Positions 7,106-13,461 of a stretch of 14,383 bases of DNA are shown here, in pieces (the stretch's first letter is position 1; every line of letters starts with the position of its first letter). A model generated the notes under the pieces. The model did not search any database, was not told where the DNA came from, and saw nothing but the letters and a program-made list of their open reading frames with translations. Origin of the DNA: UBA9732 sp963606545 (lineage in GTDB: Bacteria; Spirochaetota; Spirochaetia; Sphaerochaetales; Sphaerochaetaceae); NCBI GenBank assembly GCA_963606545.1, contig CAVCYP010000040.1, positions 1-14,383 of the forward strand, in the 5' to 3' direction. Made by a program: the position numbers and the translations under genes.

Positions 7106-7124
7106 GGAGGTGATCCCAGGAGGT
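7106..7124 (-). promoter_or_regulatory. Tandem anti-Shine-Dalgarno motifs before the terminator
   Basis: The minus strand reads ACCTCCTGGGATCACCTCC. It contains GGATCACCTCC (7106-7116), identical to the universal 3' end of 16S rRNA, and a second ACCTCCT. They sit four bases before the terminator stem, in what would be the 3' UTR of the lipoprotein mRNA or the body of a separate small RNA. Such C-rich single-stranded stretches pair with ribosome binding sites in known small RNAs; here that is inference. Confidence 0.4.
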
Positions 7125-7201
7125 AGAAGTCATTGTCATCTCTTTCCTTCTGCTAAATTTTTTTCCTTGGGCTCCAGAAGCAAGAGTAATAAGAAGCTAG
7201 G

Positions 7202-7705
7202 TTACGTTGTCTTTGGACAGGTGTAATAAACTTTCTTATTCGTTGAATCTGTAACAGTGAGATACAGGGTGTCATTTTTCTCGGAGAAATTTGCACTCCA
7301 AGTCTTGTCCTCAACTGTTATGGTTGCTTTAGAACTTGTAAGCTCAAGATTTCCTGTTAGTAATTTGGTTCCTTCATAAGTAAAGTAGATTGTGAACTTA
7401 TCTGTTGCTTCCTCATACTTTACTGTAGCATTTAGAGCAGCCTCCTGGTCCTCCAAAATCCCATCATTCTGCTCATTCGTGGAAACCGTCCAAACTGTAT
7501 CTGGAAGGATGCCTTTCCAGTACACCAACTTCTGTTCATCAGTCATCTCTGCACTTGGTTTGTTTCCAGCATCTTGTGAGCAGGCAAAGCAGCTCACAAT
7601 GAAAACACACAGTACAAAGACTGACATAAGCGAAAGTAAACTGACTTTGGTCAATTTCTTCTTTTCTGTCTGATTCAGCTCAGAAAGCGTAACTTTTTTA
7701 GCCAT
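7202..7705 (-). CDS. Small putative lipoprotein, unknown function
   Basis: A 167-residue protein. A basic N-terminus (MAKKVTLSELNQTEKKKLTK) leads into a hydrophobic stretch (about 21-40) that ends in IVSC-FAC, giving candidate lipidation cysteines at 39 or 42. The signal is longer than usual, as often in spirochaetes. The mature part has many alternating polar/hydrophobic strands (VWTVSTNEQ, KFTIYFTYEG, ATITVEDKTWSANF, DTLYLTVTD), suggesting a small beta-barrel or lipocalin-like fold. No named family is recognised. The ribosome binding site is poor. It is downstream of the hybrid histidine kinase (79-base gap with an operator-like inverted repeat) and is followed by a strong terminator, so it ends a transcription unit. 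Confidence 0.8.
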   Translation of the reverse strand: MAKKVTLSELNQTEKKKLTKVSLLSLMSVFVLCVFIVSCFACSQDAGNKPSAEMTDEQKLVYWKGILPDTVWTVSTNEQNDGILEDQEAALNATVKYEEATDKFTIYFTYEGTKLLTGNLELTSSKATITVEDKTWSANFSEKNDTLYLTVTDSTNKKVYYTCPKTT

Positions 7706-7740
7706 TTCTGCTTTTAGAGATGAACAAATAACACCTACTG

Positions 7741-7760
7741 TTAGTATCTTAACATACTAA
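7741..7760. promoter_or_regulatory. Operator-like inverted repeat upstream of the lipoprotein gene
   Basis: TTAGTAT-CTTAAC-ATACTAA is a perfect 7-bp inverted repeat with a 6-bp centre, 35 bases before the lipoprotein ATG. The minus strand here also holds AT-rich -10-like sequence. A dimeric regulator site is more likely than a terminator, since the arms are AT-rich and no T-run follows. Confidence 0.4.
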
Positions 7761-7784
7761 TATACAGAAAGAAAGCTTTATTTC

Positions 7785-9659
7785 TCAATGAACGCATTTA
7801 CACAAAATTTCGTAAAGTTTTTGTGCGTCAAAAGGTTTTGCCAAGTGATAGTTCATTCCAGACTCTAGCGTGCGCTTACGTTCTTCGTCAAAAGCATCGG
7901 CTGTCATAGCTATAATTGGAACAGTTGCAGAGTCCGGGCGGTCAGTCAGTGCGCGGATACGGCGAGTAGCTTCCAGCCCGTCCATTATAGGCATTCTGAC
8001 GTCCATCAAGATTGCGTTGAAGAAGTGGCTTTGGCTGGCGGTGAAGGCGTCTACTGCCTCCTGGCCGTTTACCGCTGTCTGGACAACACAGCCGTAGCCT
8101 TCCAAGATGACCTTGGCAAGGTAGGTGTTAATCTCGTTGTCCTCTACCAGAAGTATTTGCATTCCTTCTAGGCTCTGTTGCTGCGTTTGTTCTTTAACTG
8201 GAGGAGCAATTTCTCCCTTGGCCACAACGTCAACCCGCAGAGTTACAATGAACTCAGAGCCTTTACCCAGCTCACTTTTGACGCTTATTGTGCCGTCCAT
8301 GGCCTCAACAAGTTTTTTTACAATGGAAAGGCCCAAGCCGGTTCCCTTTGTGCTGTCACTCAGCTTGGAATGCTCCTGGGAGAACGGCTCAAATAGATGA
8401 TTTTGGAACTCTTGGCTCATGCCAATTCCGCTATCTTTGACAACAAATTTTATAGTTAACTTGCCGTTTTCCACCTCTTGGTTGGAAACATTAAACCAGA
8501 TATCGCCACCAGCAGGTGTAAATTTTACGGCATTTGAAAGCAAGTTGAAAAAGATTTGGTTAAAGCGCAATTTATCAACAGAAATTGTGTATTCTCCAGG
8601 ATTCAGCTCACAGTGGAATTTAATGTGCTTCTCATCCGCCAGAGGCTCAATGACCGTATCCACCATGGAAAGGAACTCTCTACGGTTCAAATTCTCCTTG
8701 TTCAGCACTAAGTTACCGCTTTCAATGCGGCTCATGTCCAAGATATCGTTAATCAAGCCCATCAGGAACTTGCCAGAAGTCAGCGCCTTATCCAAATACC
8801 CGTGCACCGTGTCCGATACCGGCTCCTTCAGTGCCAGCTCCGTGAGATTGATAATGCCGTTCATTGGCGTGCGAATATCGTGGCTCATACGCGACAAGAA
8901 ATCTGTCTTGGCCTGGCTTGCCTCCCTAGCCTGCTCCAGCGCCTCCCTGAGCTCCTCATCCTTATGCTCCTTTATCAATTCCGAGTCCTTTGTGGCTATA
9001 AAATAAAACGCCAGCATTGTGACAATTACAGAGCAGAACGGCATGAACGGGAAGATTGTGCCGGAAGGAATAACAGAGCCGTTTATAAAAGCGCCTATTA
9101 CCATGATAAGTGAAATCAGCATGGTTCTAAACGCATAAGGCTCCTTCTTTTCTCCCTTCTGCATATTAATAATCAGCAAATCCAATACCGATTCCAAATA
9201 ATAGAAGTAATTTAACATGGAATAAAAACTGTAAGCAGGACCTCTTGTGTACCTGCCTGCAGCATCAAAGTAGTAAAGAGCTCCTGTAAAGGGGGTTATT
9301 AAAACCATGCCAAGCAGGATTATGATAGGAATCAATTCAATCTTGAAAAATATTTTTTTGAAGGTGCTTCCAACAAAGTTACGGACAAACAGGTGCCAAA
9401 CAAAGGGAAGGCCTGTGTAAACAATGTAAAAGAGGAAGGAAACAACTTTCCACTCGGTTAGTTCCAAATTTCCTGAAAGGTGGCAGACGATAAAAACGGC
9501 ATCTATCATAACGTACAGAGCTGTCCCGCCTATAAGATACTGCGAAGAATGCCGCCTATCTTTGTCTATTACTGCAGAATAAGAGCGCACTGCAAGTATC
9601 CCTAAGACTATAAGCATAAACGCAGAACTCAATAAATAACTGGATAGTGTACTGTTCAT
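7785..9659 (-). CDS. Hybrid sensor histidine kinase/response regulator with seven-TM sensor
   Basis: A 624-residue membrane kinase. The N-terminal 222 residues contain about seven hydrophobic segments (near 8-24, 41-61, 71-91, 108-128, 148-165, 180-197, 204-222) with short loops and no periplasmic domain. A charged helix (224-250) leads to the HisKA domain, with the phosphoacceptor His260 in SRMSHDIRTPMNG. The ATPase domain has the N box NQIFFNLLSNAVKF (367-380), G1 KDSGIGMS (408-415), F box LFEPFSQE (422-429) and G2 GTGLGLS (439-445). A receiver domain (500-620) follows with acidic Asp506, phosphoacceptor Asp553 in LMDVRMP, Thr587 and Lys608, all intact. No output or HPt domain is fused, so a partner elsewhere is expected. 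The ATG has an AGGT site about seven bases upstream. The signal sensed is unknown; the setting suggests surface or envelope control. Confidence 0.95.
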   Translation of the reverse strand: MNSTLSSYLLSSAFMLIVLGILAVRSYSAVIDKDRRHSSQYLIGGTALYVMIDAVFIVCHLSGNLELTEWKVVSFLFYIVYTGLPFVWHLFVRNFVGSTFKKIFFKIELIPIIILLGMVLITPFTGALYYFDAAGRYTRGPAYSFYSMLNYFYYLESVLDLLIINMQKGEKKEPYAFRTMLISLIMVIGAFINGSVIPSGTIFPFMPFCSVIVTMLAFYFIATKDSELIKEHKDEELREALEQAREASQAKTDFLSRMSHDIRTPMNGIINLTELALKEPVSDTVHGYLDKALTSGKFLMGLINDILDMSRIESGNLVLNKENLNRREFLSMVDTVIEPLADEKHIKFHCELNPGEYTISVDKLRFNQIFFNLLSNAVKFTPAGGDIWFNVSNQEVENGKLTIKFVVKDSGIGMSQEFQNHLFEPFSQEHSKLSDSTKGTGLGLSIVKKLVEAMDGTISVKSELGKGSEFIVTLRVDVVAKGEIAPPVKEQTQQQSLEGMQILLVEDNEINTYLAKVILEGYGCVVQTAVNGQEAVDAFTASQSHFFNAILMDVRMPIMDGLEATRRIRALTDRPDSATVPIIAMTADAFDEERKRTLESGMNYHLAKPFDAQKLYEILCKCVH

Positions 9660-9732
9660 CTTTTACCTACCATAACTTTGCCATTCTAACATAAACTTCT
9701 ACTGACAATAAACTAAATTCAAACTTTTTAAA

Positions 9733-9751
9733 GTTAAGAAACGGTTAAGAA
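9733..9751 (-). promoter_or_regulatory. Direct-repeat regulator box upstream of the histidine kinase
   Basis: On the minus strand TTCTTAAC occurs twice with an 11-bp period (9744-9751 and 9733-9740), about 75-90 bases before the kinase ATG. An 11-bp period of TTAAC-type half-sites is typical of OmpR/PhoB-family response regulators. A 14-bp palindrome, AACTTTTTAAAGTT (9722-9735), overlaps its end. The regulator is inferred only from spacing. Confidence 0.35.
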
Positions 9752-9798
9752 GTAATTAGACCCACACCCACTTTTGCGCTCCGTGGCGTTTCTATGGT

Positions 9799-11835
9799 CT
9801 ACTTGGCTACGTCCTTGTTGACTTCTTCTGGCTTGCGGTAGGTGGGAACCACCTGGCGCAGGACGGCTTTGACGTCCTCTGCGCTCTTTTGAGCGCCAAA
9901 GACGGCCGCTTCTAACTGGGAAAGTTTTGCTGTAATTTCTTGTGCTGTTAGTGGTTCGTCCTTCTCTATGAAGATCAGGTTGTTGTCGGTCTTTGTGAGG
10001 GTCTCGCTCTTGATGAGAAGCTCTTCGTAGAGCTTTTCTCCAGGGCGCAGGCCTGTTTCTACAATTTCTACCCCTTGTGCGCCGCTGAGTCTAATCATAT
10101 TCTGCGCAAGGTCCACAATCTTGACCGGCTGGCCCATGTCTAGGACAAAAAGCTCTCCGTTGTGGGCCATGGCTCCGCTTTCAAGGACCAGCTGAGAGGC
10201 CTCAGGGATGGTCATGAAGTATCGGGTTATGCGACGGTCTGTAAGCGTGACGGGGCCGCCGTTGGCAATTTGGCGCTTGAAGAGGGGGATGACGGAGCCG
10301 GCCGAGCCCAGTACGTTGCCAAACCGTGTGCAGGAGTAGATGGCTTTCCCGCTTTGGGCTTGCGATAGGACCATCATCTCGCACATGCGTTTGGTGGCGC
10401 CCATCACGTTGGTGGGGTTGACGGCTTTGTCGGTAGAGACCATCATGAAGCGTTGGGCGTTGTATTCTTCTGTCAGCTCAAGTAAGTTCTTGCAGCCAAA
10501 TATGTTGTTCTCTATGGCTTCCTGTGGGTTGTCTTCCATAAGTGGCACGTGTTTGTGGGCCGCCGCGTTGATTATTATCTGTGGGTGGTATTTCTCAAAC
10601 ACGCGGCGCAAGGCTTCCTTGTTGGTGATGGAGCAGATTTCTACGTGGAAGTCTAGCTTGTTGCCAGTTAGTTGGCCTTGTTGGCTTAGTGAGCTTAGTT
10701 GGCCTTGTGCGCTTAGTGCGCTTTGTGAGCTTTGTTGGCCTTGTTGGCTTAGTTGGCCTTGTGAGCTTTGTGGCCTTTGAGAGCCATACTTCATTTTAAG
10801 CTCCATCTGGAGGTCATAGGCGCAGTTCTCGTAGATGTCCAGAACTATGAGCGTCTTAGGCCCAAAGCTAGCTATCTGCCTGCACAGCTCGCTACCTATA
10901 GACCCGCCGCCCCCGGTAATCAAGATGACTTTGTCTTTGTAGTAGGCCTTGGTCTGCTCCGAGTTAATCACAATTGGCTTGCGGAAAAGCAGGTCCTCTA
11001 TCTGGACCTCTTTGAGCTGTCGCTTCCCGTCCGCTAACGAGGTATTTTCCAGCACATTATAAGTCTTAACCTTAATGCCTGCAGCTCTATAGCGCGCATA
11101 AATTTGGCTCAACTTCTCCGTCTTCAGGTGGTTGACAGCCACAATGACCTCGTCAATCCCGTAGTCCTGCAGCAGTGTTTGCGCGCCAGCTTCATCCCAA
11201 GAGATAACGTTGATTTTGCACAACTGGCGCCCCACTTTATTGTGGTCTTCATCTATAAAACAGCGCACCTCGTACGGGAACTGCTTATTAACTAAGATAT
11301 CTGTACACAACGAGTTACCCAAGTCCCCCGCGCCAAAAATGGCCACCTTCACAGCCCTATGCTCGCTCTCTTTCCGTACCTCGATGCCCGAAAAAAACTT
11401 CAAGACTTTGCCCAAAAATCTCCCGTACGCAGTGTCCGGCGTAGAGCACTTGAAACAGTACCTATAAAGCATTCTGATGCACAGCGCTCCTAACAAATTC
11501 AAGCAGCTGATGGCCAACATCTTATCAAAGGTAATCTGCTGTATTGGTAGCAGGTGGGCTACAAGATAATATGCAATGAAAGCTACGGCATCTGTGAGCA
11601 TGAGCTTGATGTACGTCTGCACGCCACCGTATCTTAAAATATCGTTGTAAATTCTGAAGGCAAAGCGACTTCCCATTATGGCTACTAATGCCACAAGGCC
11701 GTGCTCCACTATGCCAATGGTGCCTAGGGCCCCGTTGCCCCTATACAGGCACAGTAGAAGTCCTTCTACCAAGCAAAAGATTATGATGTCATAAAAAACT
11801 AACAGTTTCCGTGTGTGACCTTTAGTTTTCTTCAT
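9799..11835 (-). CDS. Membrane UDP-sugar 4,6-dehydratase (CapD/FlaA1/PglF family) with a repeat insertion
   Basis: A 678-residue protein of the PglF/EpsC type, which converts UDP-GlcNAc to the 4-keto-6-deoxy sugar. Four membrane segments (about 11-30, 45-60, 78-98, 106-124) are followed by a CoA-binding-like Rossmann domain (VAIFGAGDLGNS, 164-175). The catalytic short-chain dehydrogenase domain has TGGGGSIGSELCRQ (307-320), NAAAHKHVPLMEDNP (423-436) and VSTDKAVNPTNVMGATKR (466-483). The last shows the family's Met in place of the SDR tyrosine (M478) and Lys482. Residues 353-391 are a Gln/Ser/Leu/Gly-rich insertion built from 13 nine-base units, in a loop that is normally a few residues long. 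The ATG has AAGGA seven bases upstream. The gene is distinctly GC-richer than the left-hand operon. It probably supplies the aminotransferase at 4153-5436. Confidence 0.95.
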   Translation of the reverse strand: MKKTKGHTRKLLVFYDIIIFCLVEGLLLCLYRGNGALGTIGIVEHGLVALVAIMGSRFAFRIYNDILRYGGVQTYIKLMLTDAVAFIAYYLVAHLLPIQQITFDKMLAISCLNLLGALCIRMLYRYCFKCSTPDTAYGRFLGKVLKFFSGIEVRKESEHRAVKVAIFGAGDLGNSLCTDILVNKQFPYEVRCFIDEDHNKVGRQLCKINVISWDEAGAQTLLQDYGIDEVIVAVNHLKTEKLSQIYARYRAAGIKVKTYNVLENTSLADGKRQLKEVQIEDLLFRKPIVINSEQTKAYYKDKVILITGGGGSIGSELCRQIASFGPKTLIVLDIYENCAYDLQMELKMKYGSQRPQSSQGQLSQQGQQSSQSALSAQGQLSSLSQQGQLTGNKLDFHVEICSITNKEALRRVFEKYHPQIIINAAAHKHVPLMEDNPQEAIENNIFGCKNLLELTEEYNAQRFMMVSTDKAVNPTNVMGATKRMCEMMVLSQAQSGKAIYSCTRFGNVLGSAGSVIPLFKRQIANGGPVTLTDRRITRYFMTIPEASQLVLESGAMAHNGELFVLDMGQPVKIVDLAQNMIRLSGAQGVEIVETGLRPGEKLYEELLIKSETLTKTDNNLIFIEKDEPLTAQEITAKLSQLEAAVFGAQKSAEDVKAVLRQVVPTYRKPEEVNKDVAK
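10663..10779 (-). repeat. In-frame 9-bp minisatellite in the dehydratase gene
   Basis: Thirteen consecutive nine-base units follow the consensus CWA-RGC-NCA on the coding strand and encode (Gln/Leu)-(Gly/Ser)-(Gln/Ser/Ala). Units such as CAAGGCCAA recur exactly; the outermost units are diverged. Because the period is a multiple of three, gain or loss of units keeps the frame. Confidence 0.85.
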
Positions 11836-11871
11836 TTTATTTTCCTTTATTTCTTTTCCGTTATTGCCTTT

Positions 11872-11944
11872 GCCTTTCTAGCCGCTGCTGCCTTTCTGGC
11901 CGTTACTACCCTTCTAGCCGCTGTTGCCTTTCCGGCCGGCTGCT
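11872..11944. repeat. Degenerate 18-bp tandem repeat in the dehydratase leader
   Basis: Four units of 18, 18, 18 and 19 bases share the pattern GCCTTTCTRGCCGYTRYT on the plus strand. On the minus strand the frame of the preceding small ORF continues as KG(N/S)(S/N)G repeats, interrupted by TAG where other units have CAG. The array ends about 36 bases before the dehydratase ATG. Confidence 0.65.
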
Positions 11945-12039
11945 ACCTTTGCCGTTGGCCGTTGGGCGTGAACAACTCGCACGCGCGCGTGCCGTTTTTG
12001 GCAATTGGACAAGGTTCCCTGCATGCGCCGCAACGACAT
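11914..12039 (-). CDS. Small ORF, 41 residues, copy A of the 'RRMQGT' module
   Basis: The ATG at 12039 is preceded by AAGGAG with seven bases between, and by an extended -10 (TGCTATACT) 36 bases up, so transcription and translation signals are both in place. The peptide begins MSLRRMQGTLSNCQKRHARV and is strongly basic (Arg, Lys, His), with no signal or membrane segment. It stops at a TAG inside the 18-bp repeat array, 78 bases before the dehydratase start. It may be a leader peptide for that gene, a real small protein, or a remnant of a repeat. A related start is found at 6936. Function unknown. Confidence 0.4.
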   Translation of the reverse strand: MSLRRMQGTLSNCQKRHARVRVVHAQRPTAKVAAGRKGNSG

Positions 12040-12083
12040 TACCCATCTCCTTATCATGTCTAAGCAATGTACGGAGTATAGCA
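12018..12083 (-). repeat. Dispersed repeat module, copy A
   Basis: On the minus strand it runs from the extended -10 through ACATGAT and the start codon to GGCGCATGCAGGG and shares these blocks with copy B at 6915-6996. Here the ribosome binding site AAGGAG (12047-12052) is present. Confidence 0.6.
12075..12083 (-). promoter_or_regulatory. Extended -10 promoter of the small ORF and dehydratase unit
   Basis: TGCTATACT on the minus strand is a TGn-extended -10. No clear -35 lies 16-18 bp upstream, where the sequence is G-rich. It is the best promoter candidate for the dehydratase transcription unit. Confidence 0.45.
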
Positions 12084-12126
12084 CAAATATTGCCCCCACA
12101 GCCAGCCCCAGCCAGCTCTACCCAGA

Positions 12127-12187
12127 AAATAAGCCAAAATCCCCCGCTTTTGCAAATTTGTACCTCCCCAAATAAGCCAAAAATCCC
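12127..12187. repeat. Pair of 17-18-bp direct repeats
   Basis: AAATAAGCCAAAATCCC (12127-12143) recurs as AAATAAGCCAAAAATCCC (12170-12187), 43 bases apart and differing by one inserted A. It lies in the gene-free stretch 12040-12248, between the larger DUF1566 gene and promoter copy A. Nothing else but AT-rich sequence is seen in that stretch. Confidence 0.6.
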
Positions 12188-12248
12188 GATTTTTAAAAAA
12201 AAGAGACTACTTTACACCAAAAGCAGCCCCAGAATGCTGAAAGTGAAA

Positions 12249-13352
12249 TTATACTGTACGGATTGGGCGGACATAGTGCTTATTTGCACGTACATAACTG
12301 TACTGATATCCGCTGTAGAAATACTGAAGCCAACAATTGCTACCGTTGAACTCAGAACTGGACCAGTAGGCGCTTTTTTCAAAGTTGCCAAGGCCCGATT
12401 CTTGAAGATTGTGATACATGCAATCTAGCTCGTCCTTGCTAGGAAGGTACCAATCATCATAGGTGACTCCATCATGGGTGACGGCGTAATCGGCACAGAG
12501 TTTTGCAGCATAGCTAGCCGATTTCTTCTCGCCTTTTGCCTTTGTATAGGCTTCTTTGCCCATGGCCCCAACCAAAGCTGTGGTGTTGGAAGCCCCGGTG
12601 CCAAGCCCTGTACTGGTGACCACCAGCTGGTTGGAGCCGCTAGGCCTGTAATAACCAAATGGAATTTGGCCAACGTCCTCTGTTGCGGCTTCCAGATACT
12701 GCCAACCGCAGGTAGAGGAGGTAAGATTATCGGGATTGCCGGAGGCGTTATCGGCATCACAGTCGTAGAAGATGATTCCGCCGGAGGGGCCGGTGTCGCC
12801 TATGGAGTAGGTGCGGCGGGAGAGGATGGCGTGCAGGTCAGTGAAGTCCAGGACGCCCAGGTTGTAGATGCCGTAGTCGCTGGTGATGACCACTTCTGCA
12901 AGGGTGATTTTGTGCAGGAAGTTGCGAAAATCGTGGTAGAAGGATAGGCGGTTGCTGTTGTGGGTGGTGGAGACTTTGACAAGGCCGCCGTCGTAGGAGT
13001 ACTTGGAGCCGTCCTTGGCTTTGAAGCTGATTTTGAACGTGGTACTTGTGTCTATGCGCTCTGTGCCACCTCTAGTTGCGCTTAGGTTTTTTTCTCGGCC
13101 GTCTTCAAGGATTCTAATGTGGATATTTCCGCTTTCGTTGTCAACGCCAAAGACGTAGGTGAAGTTTCCGCTGGTGTTGCGGCCTTTGTAGGTGCAGGTT
13201 TTGCTTTTTTCAAGGGTGTAATAGCTGGTGTTTTGCAATTCGTCATGGCCATCAAAGTCATCTGTGGAAAGATCAACTTTGAGCCAATTGTTGGCAAAGA
13301 TTGGTGCAATTACCAAAAATAGTATTGTCAAGCCTGCAAACAGACGCTTCAT
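12249..13352 (-). CDS. Secreted DUF1566 (Lcl C-terminal-like) domain protein
   Basis: A 367-residue exported protein. A signal peptide, MKRLFAGLTILFLVIAPIFA, is followed by a beta-rich region of about 160 residues without recognised family (YTLEKSKTCTYKGRN, TTFKISFKAKDGSKYSYDGG). The C-terminal domain starts at SIGDTGPSGGIIFYDCDADN (183-202), continues with DDWYLPSKDEL (299-309) and YWSSSEFNGSNCWL (329-342), and ends VRPIRTV. This is the DUF1566 fold, related to sulfatase-modifying-factor/C-type-lectin-like domains and often used for surface binding. The frame is open to 13406, but that part overlaps the promoter at 13407-13434 and its start site. The ATG at 13352 has GAGGT/AGG just upstream and starts the signal peptide. 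It is a paralogue of the next gene. Confidence 0.88.
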   Translation of the reverse strand: MKRLFAGLTILFLVIAPIFANNWLKVDLSTDDFDGHDELQNTSYYTLEKSKTCTYKGRNTSGNFTYVFGVDNESGNIHIRILEDGREKNLSATRGGTERIDTSTTFKISFKAKDGSKYSYDGGLVKVSTTHNSNRLSFYHDFRNFLHKITLAEVVITSDYGIYNLGVLDFTDLHAILSRRTYSIGDTGPSGGIIFYDCDADNASGNPDNLTSSTCGWQYLEAATEDVGQIPFGYYRPSGSNQLVVTSTGLGTGASNTTALVGAMGKEAYTKAKGEKKSASYAAKLCADYAVTHDGVTYDDWYLPSKDELDCMYHNLQESGLGNFEKSAYWSSSEFNGSNCWLQYFYSGYQYSYVRANKHYVRPIRTV

Positions 13353-13386
13353 TCCTACCTCAACACCGCACCCCGCTTGATACCTT

Positions 13387-13400
13387 GATGTCCTGACATC
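13387..13400. promoter_or_regulatory. Palindrome at the predicted transcription start
   Basis: GATGTC-CT-GACATC is a perfect 6-bp inverted repeat that ends seven bases from the -10 hexamer of the promoter at 13407-13434, so it covers the expected start point. This is the usual place for a repressor site. Confidence 0.4.
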
Positions 13401-13406
13401 CTCCAT

Positions 13407-13434
13407 ATATTAGCACAGAAAATTAATTAAGCAA
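13407..13434 (-). promoter_or_regulatory. Promoter of the larger DUF1566 gene
   Basis: On the minus strand TTGCTT (13429-13434), 16 bp, then TAATAT (13407-13412) with a TGC extension. The predicted start near 13400 gives a leader of about 48 bases to the ATG at 13352, which supports that start. Confidence 0.6.
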
Positions 13435-13461
13435 GTACTGTTTGTGTAAAAATTTGGCTTA

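Larger units (their letters stand above)
6661..7201. other. Composite intergenic region
   Basis: This 541-base stretch separates the small lipoprotein gene from the ORF6N gene and holds no convincing long gene. From high to low coordinates it contains anti-SD-like motifs, an intrinsic terminator, a 9-bp inverted repeat, an extended -10 promoter, a degenerate small ORF related to the one at 11914-12039, and the promoter of the ORF6N gene. A 26-codon frame beginning MTMTSTSW after GGAAAGAG (near 7144-7064, minus) reads through the terminator and is not listed as a gene. Confidence 0.6.

Noticed and set aside
7106..7124. A 16S rRNA 3' fragment
   Set aside because: Only 11 bases match the 16S 3' end; no helix 45 or other rRNA sequence precedes it.
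7064..7144. 26-codon minus-strand frame MTMTSTSW... as a gene
   Set aside because: It runs through the terminator hairpin and T-run, so a full transcript would be rare.
8419..9006. Long plus-strand open frame (195 codons) opposite the histidine kinase
   Set aside because: It is a mirror of the coding frame of a well-supported kinase and shows no domain, signal or ribosome binding site.
10340..10780. Plus-strand frame with repeated Cys/Trp/Leu residues
   Set aside because: It is the complement of the 9-bp minisatellite in the dehydratase gene; the repeats explain its appearance.
11872..11944. CRISPR array
   Set aside because: The units are contiguous 18-bp repeats without spacers.
12179..12194. 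Hairpin AAAAAT-CCCG-ATTTTT as a terminator after the larger DUF1566 gene
   Set aside because: The stem is only A-T pairs with a minimal loop; it overlaps a direct repeat and is too weak to call.
12474..12947. Plus-strand Gly/Val-rich frame of 157 codons
   Set aside because: It lies opposite the DUF1566 gene, which has a signal peptide, known motifs and a promoter.
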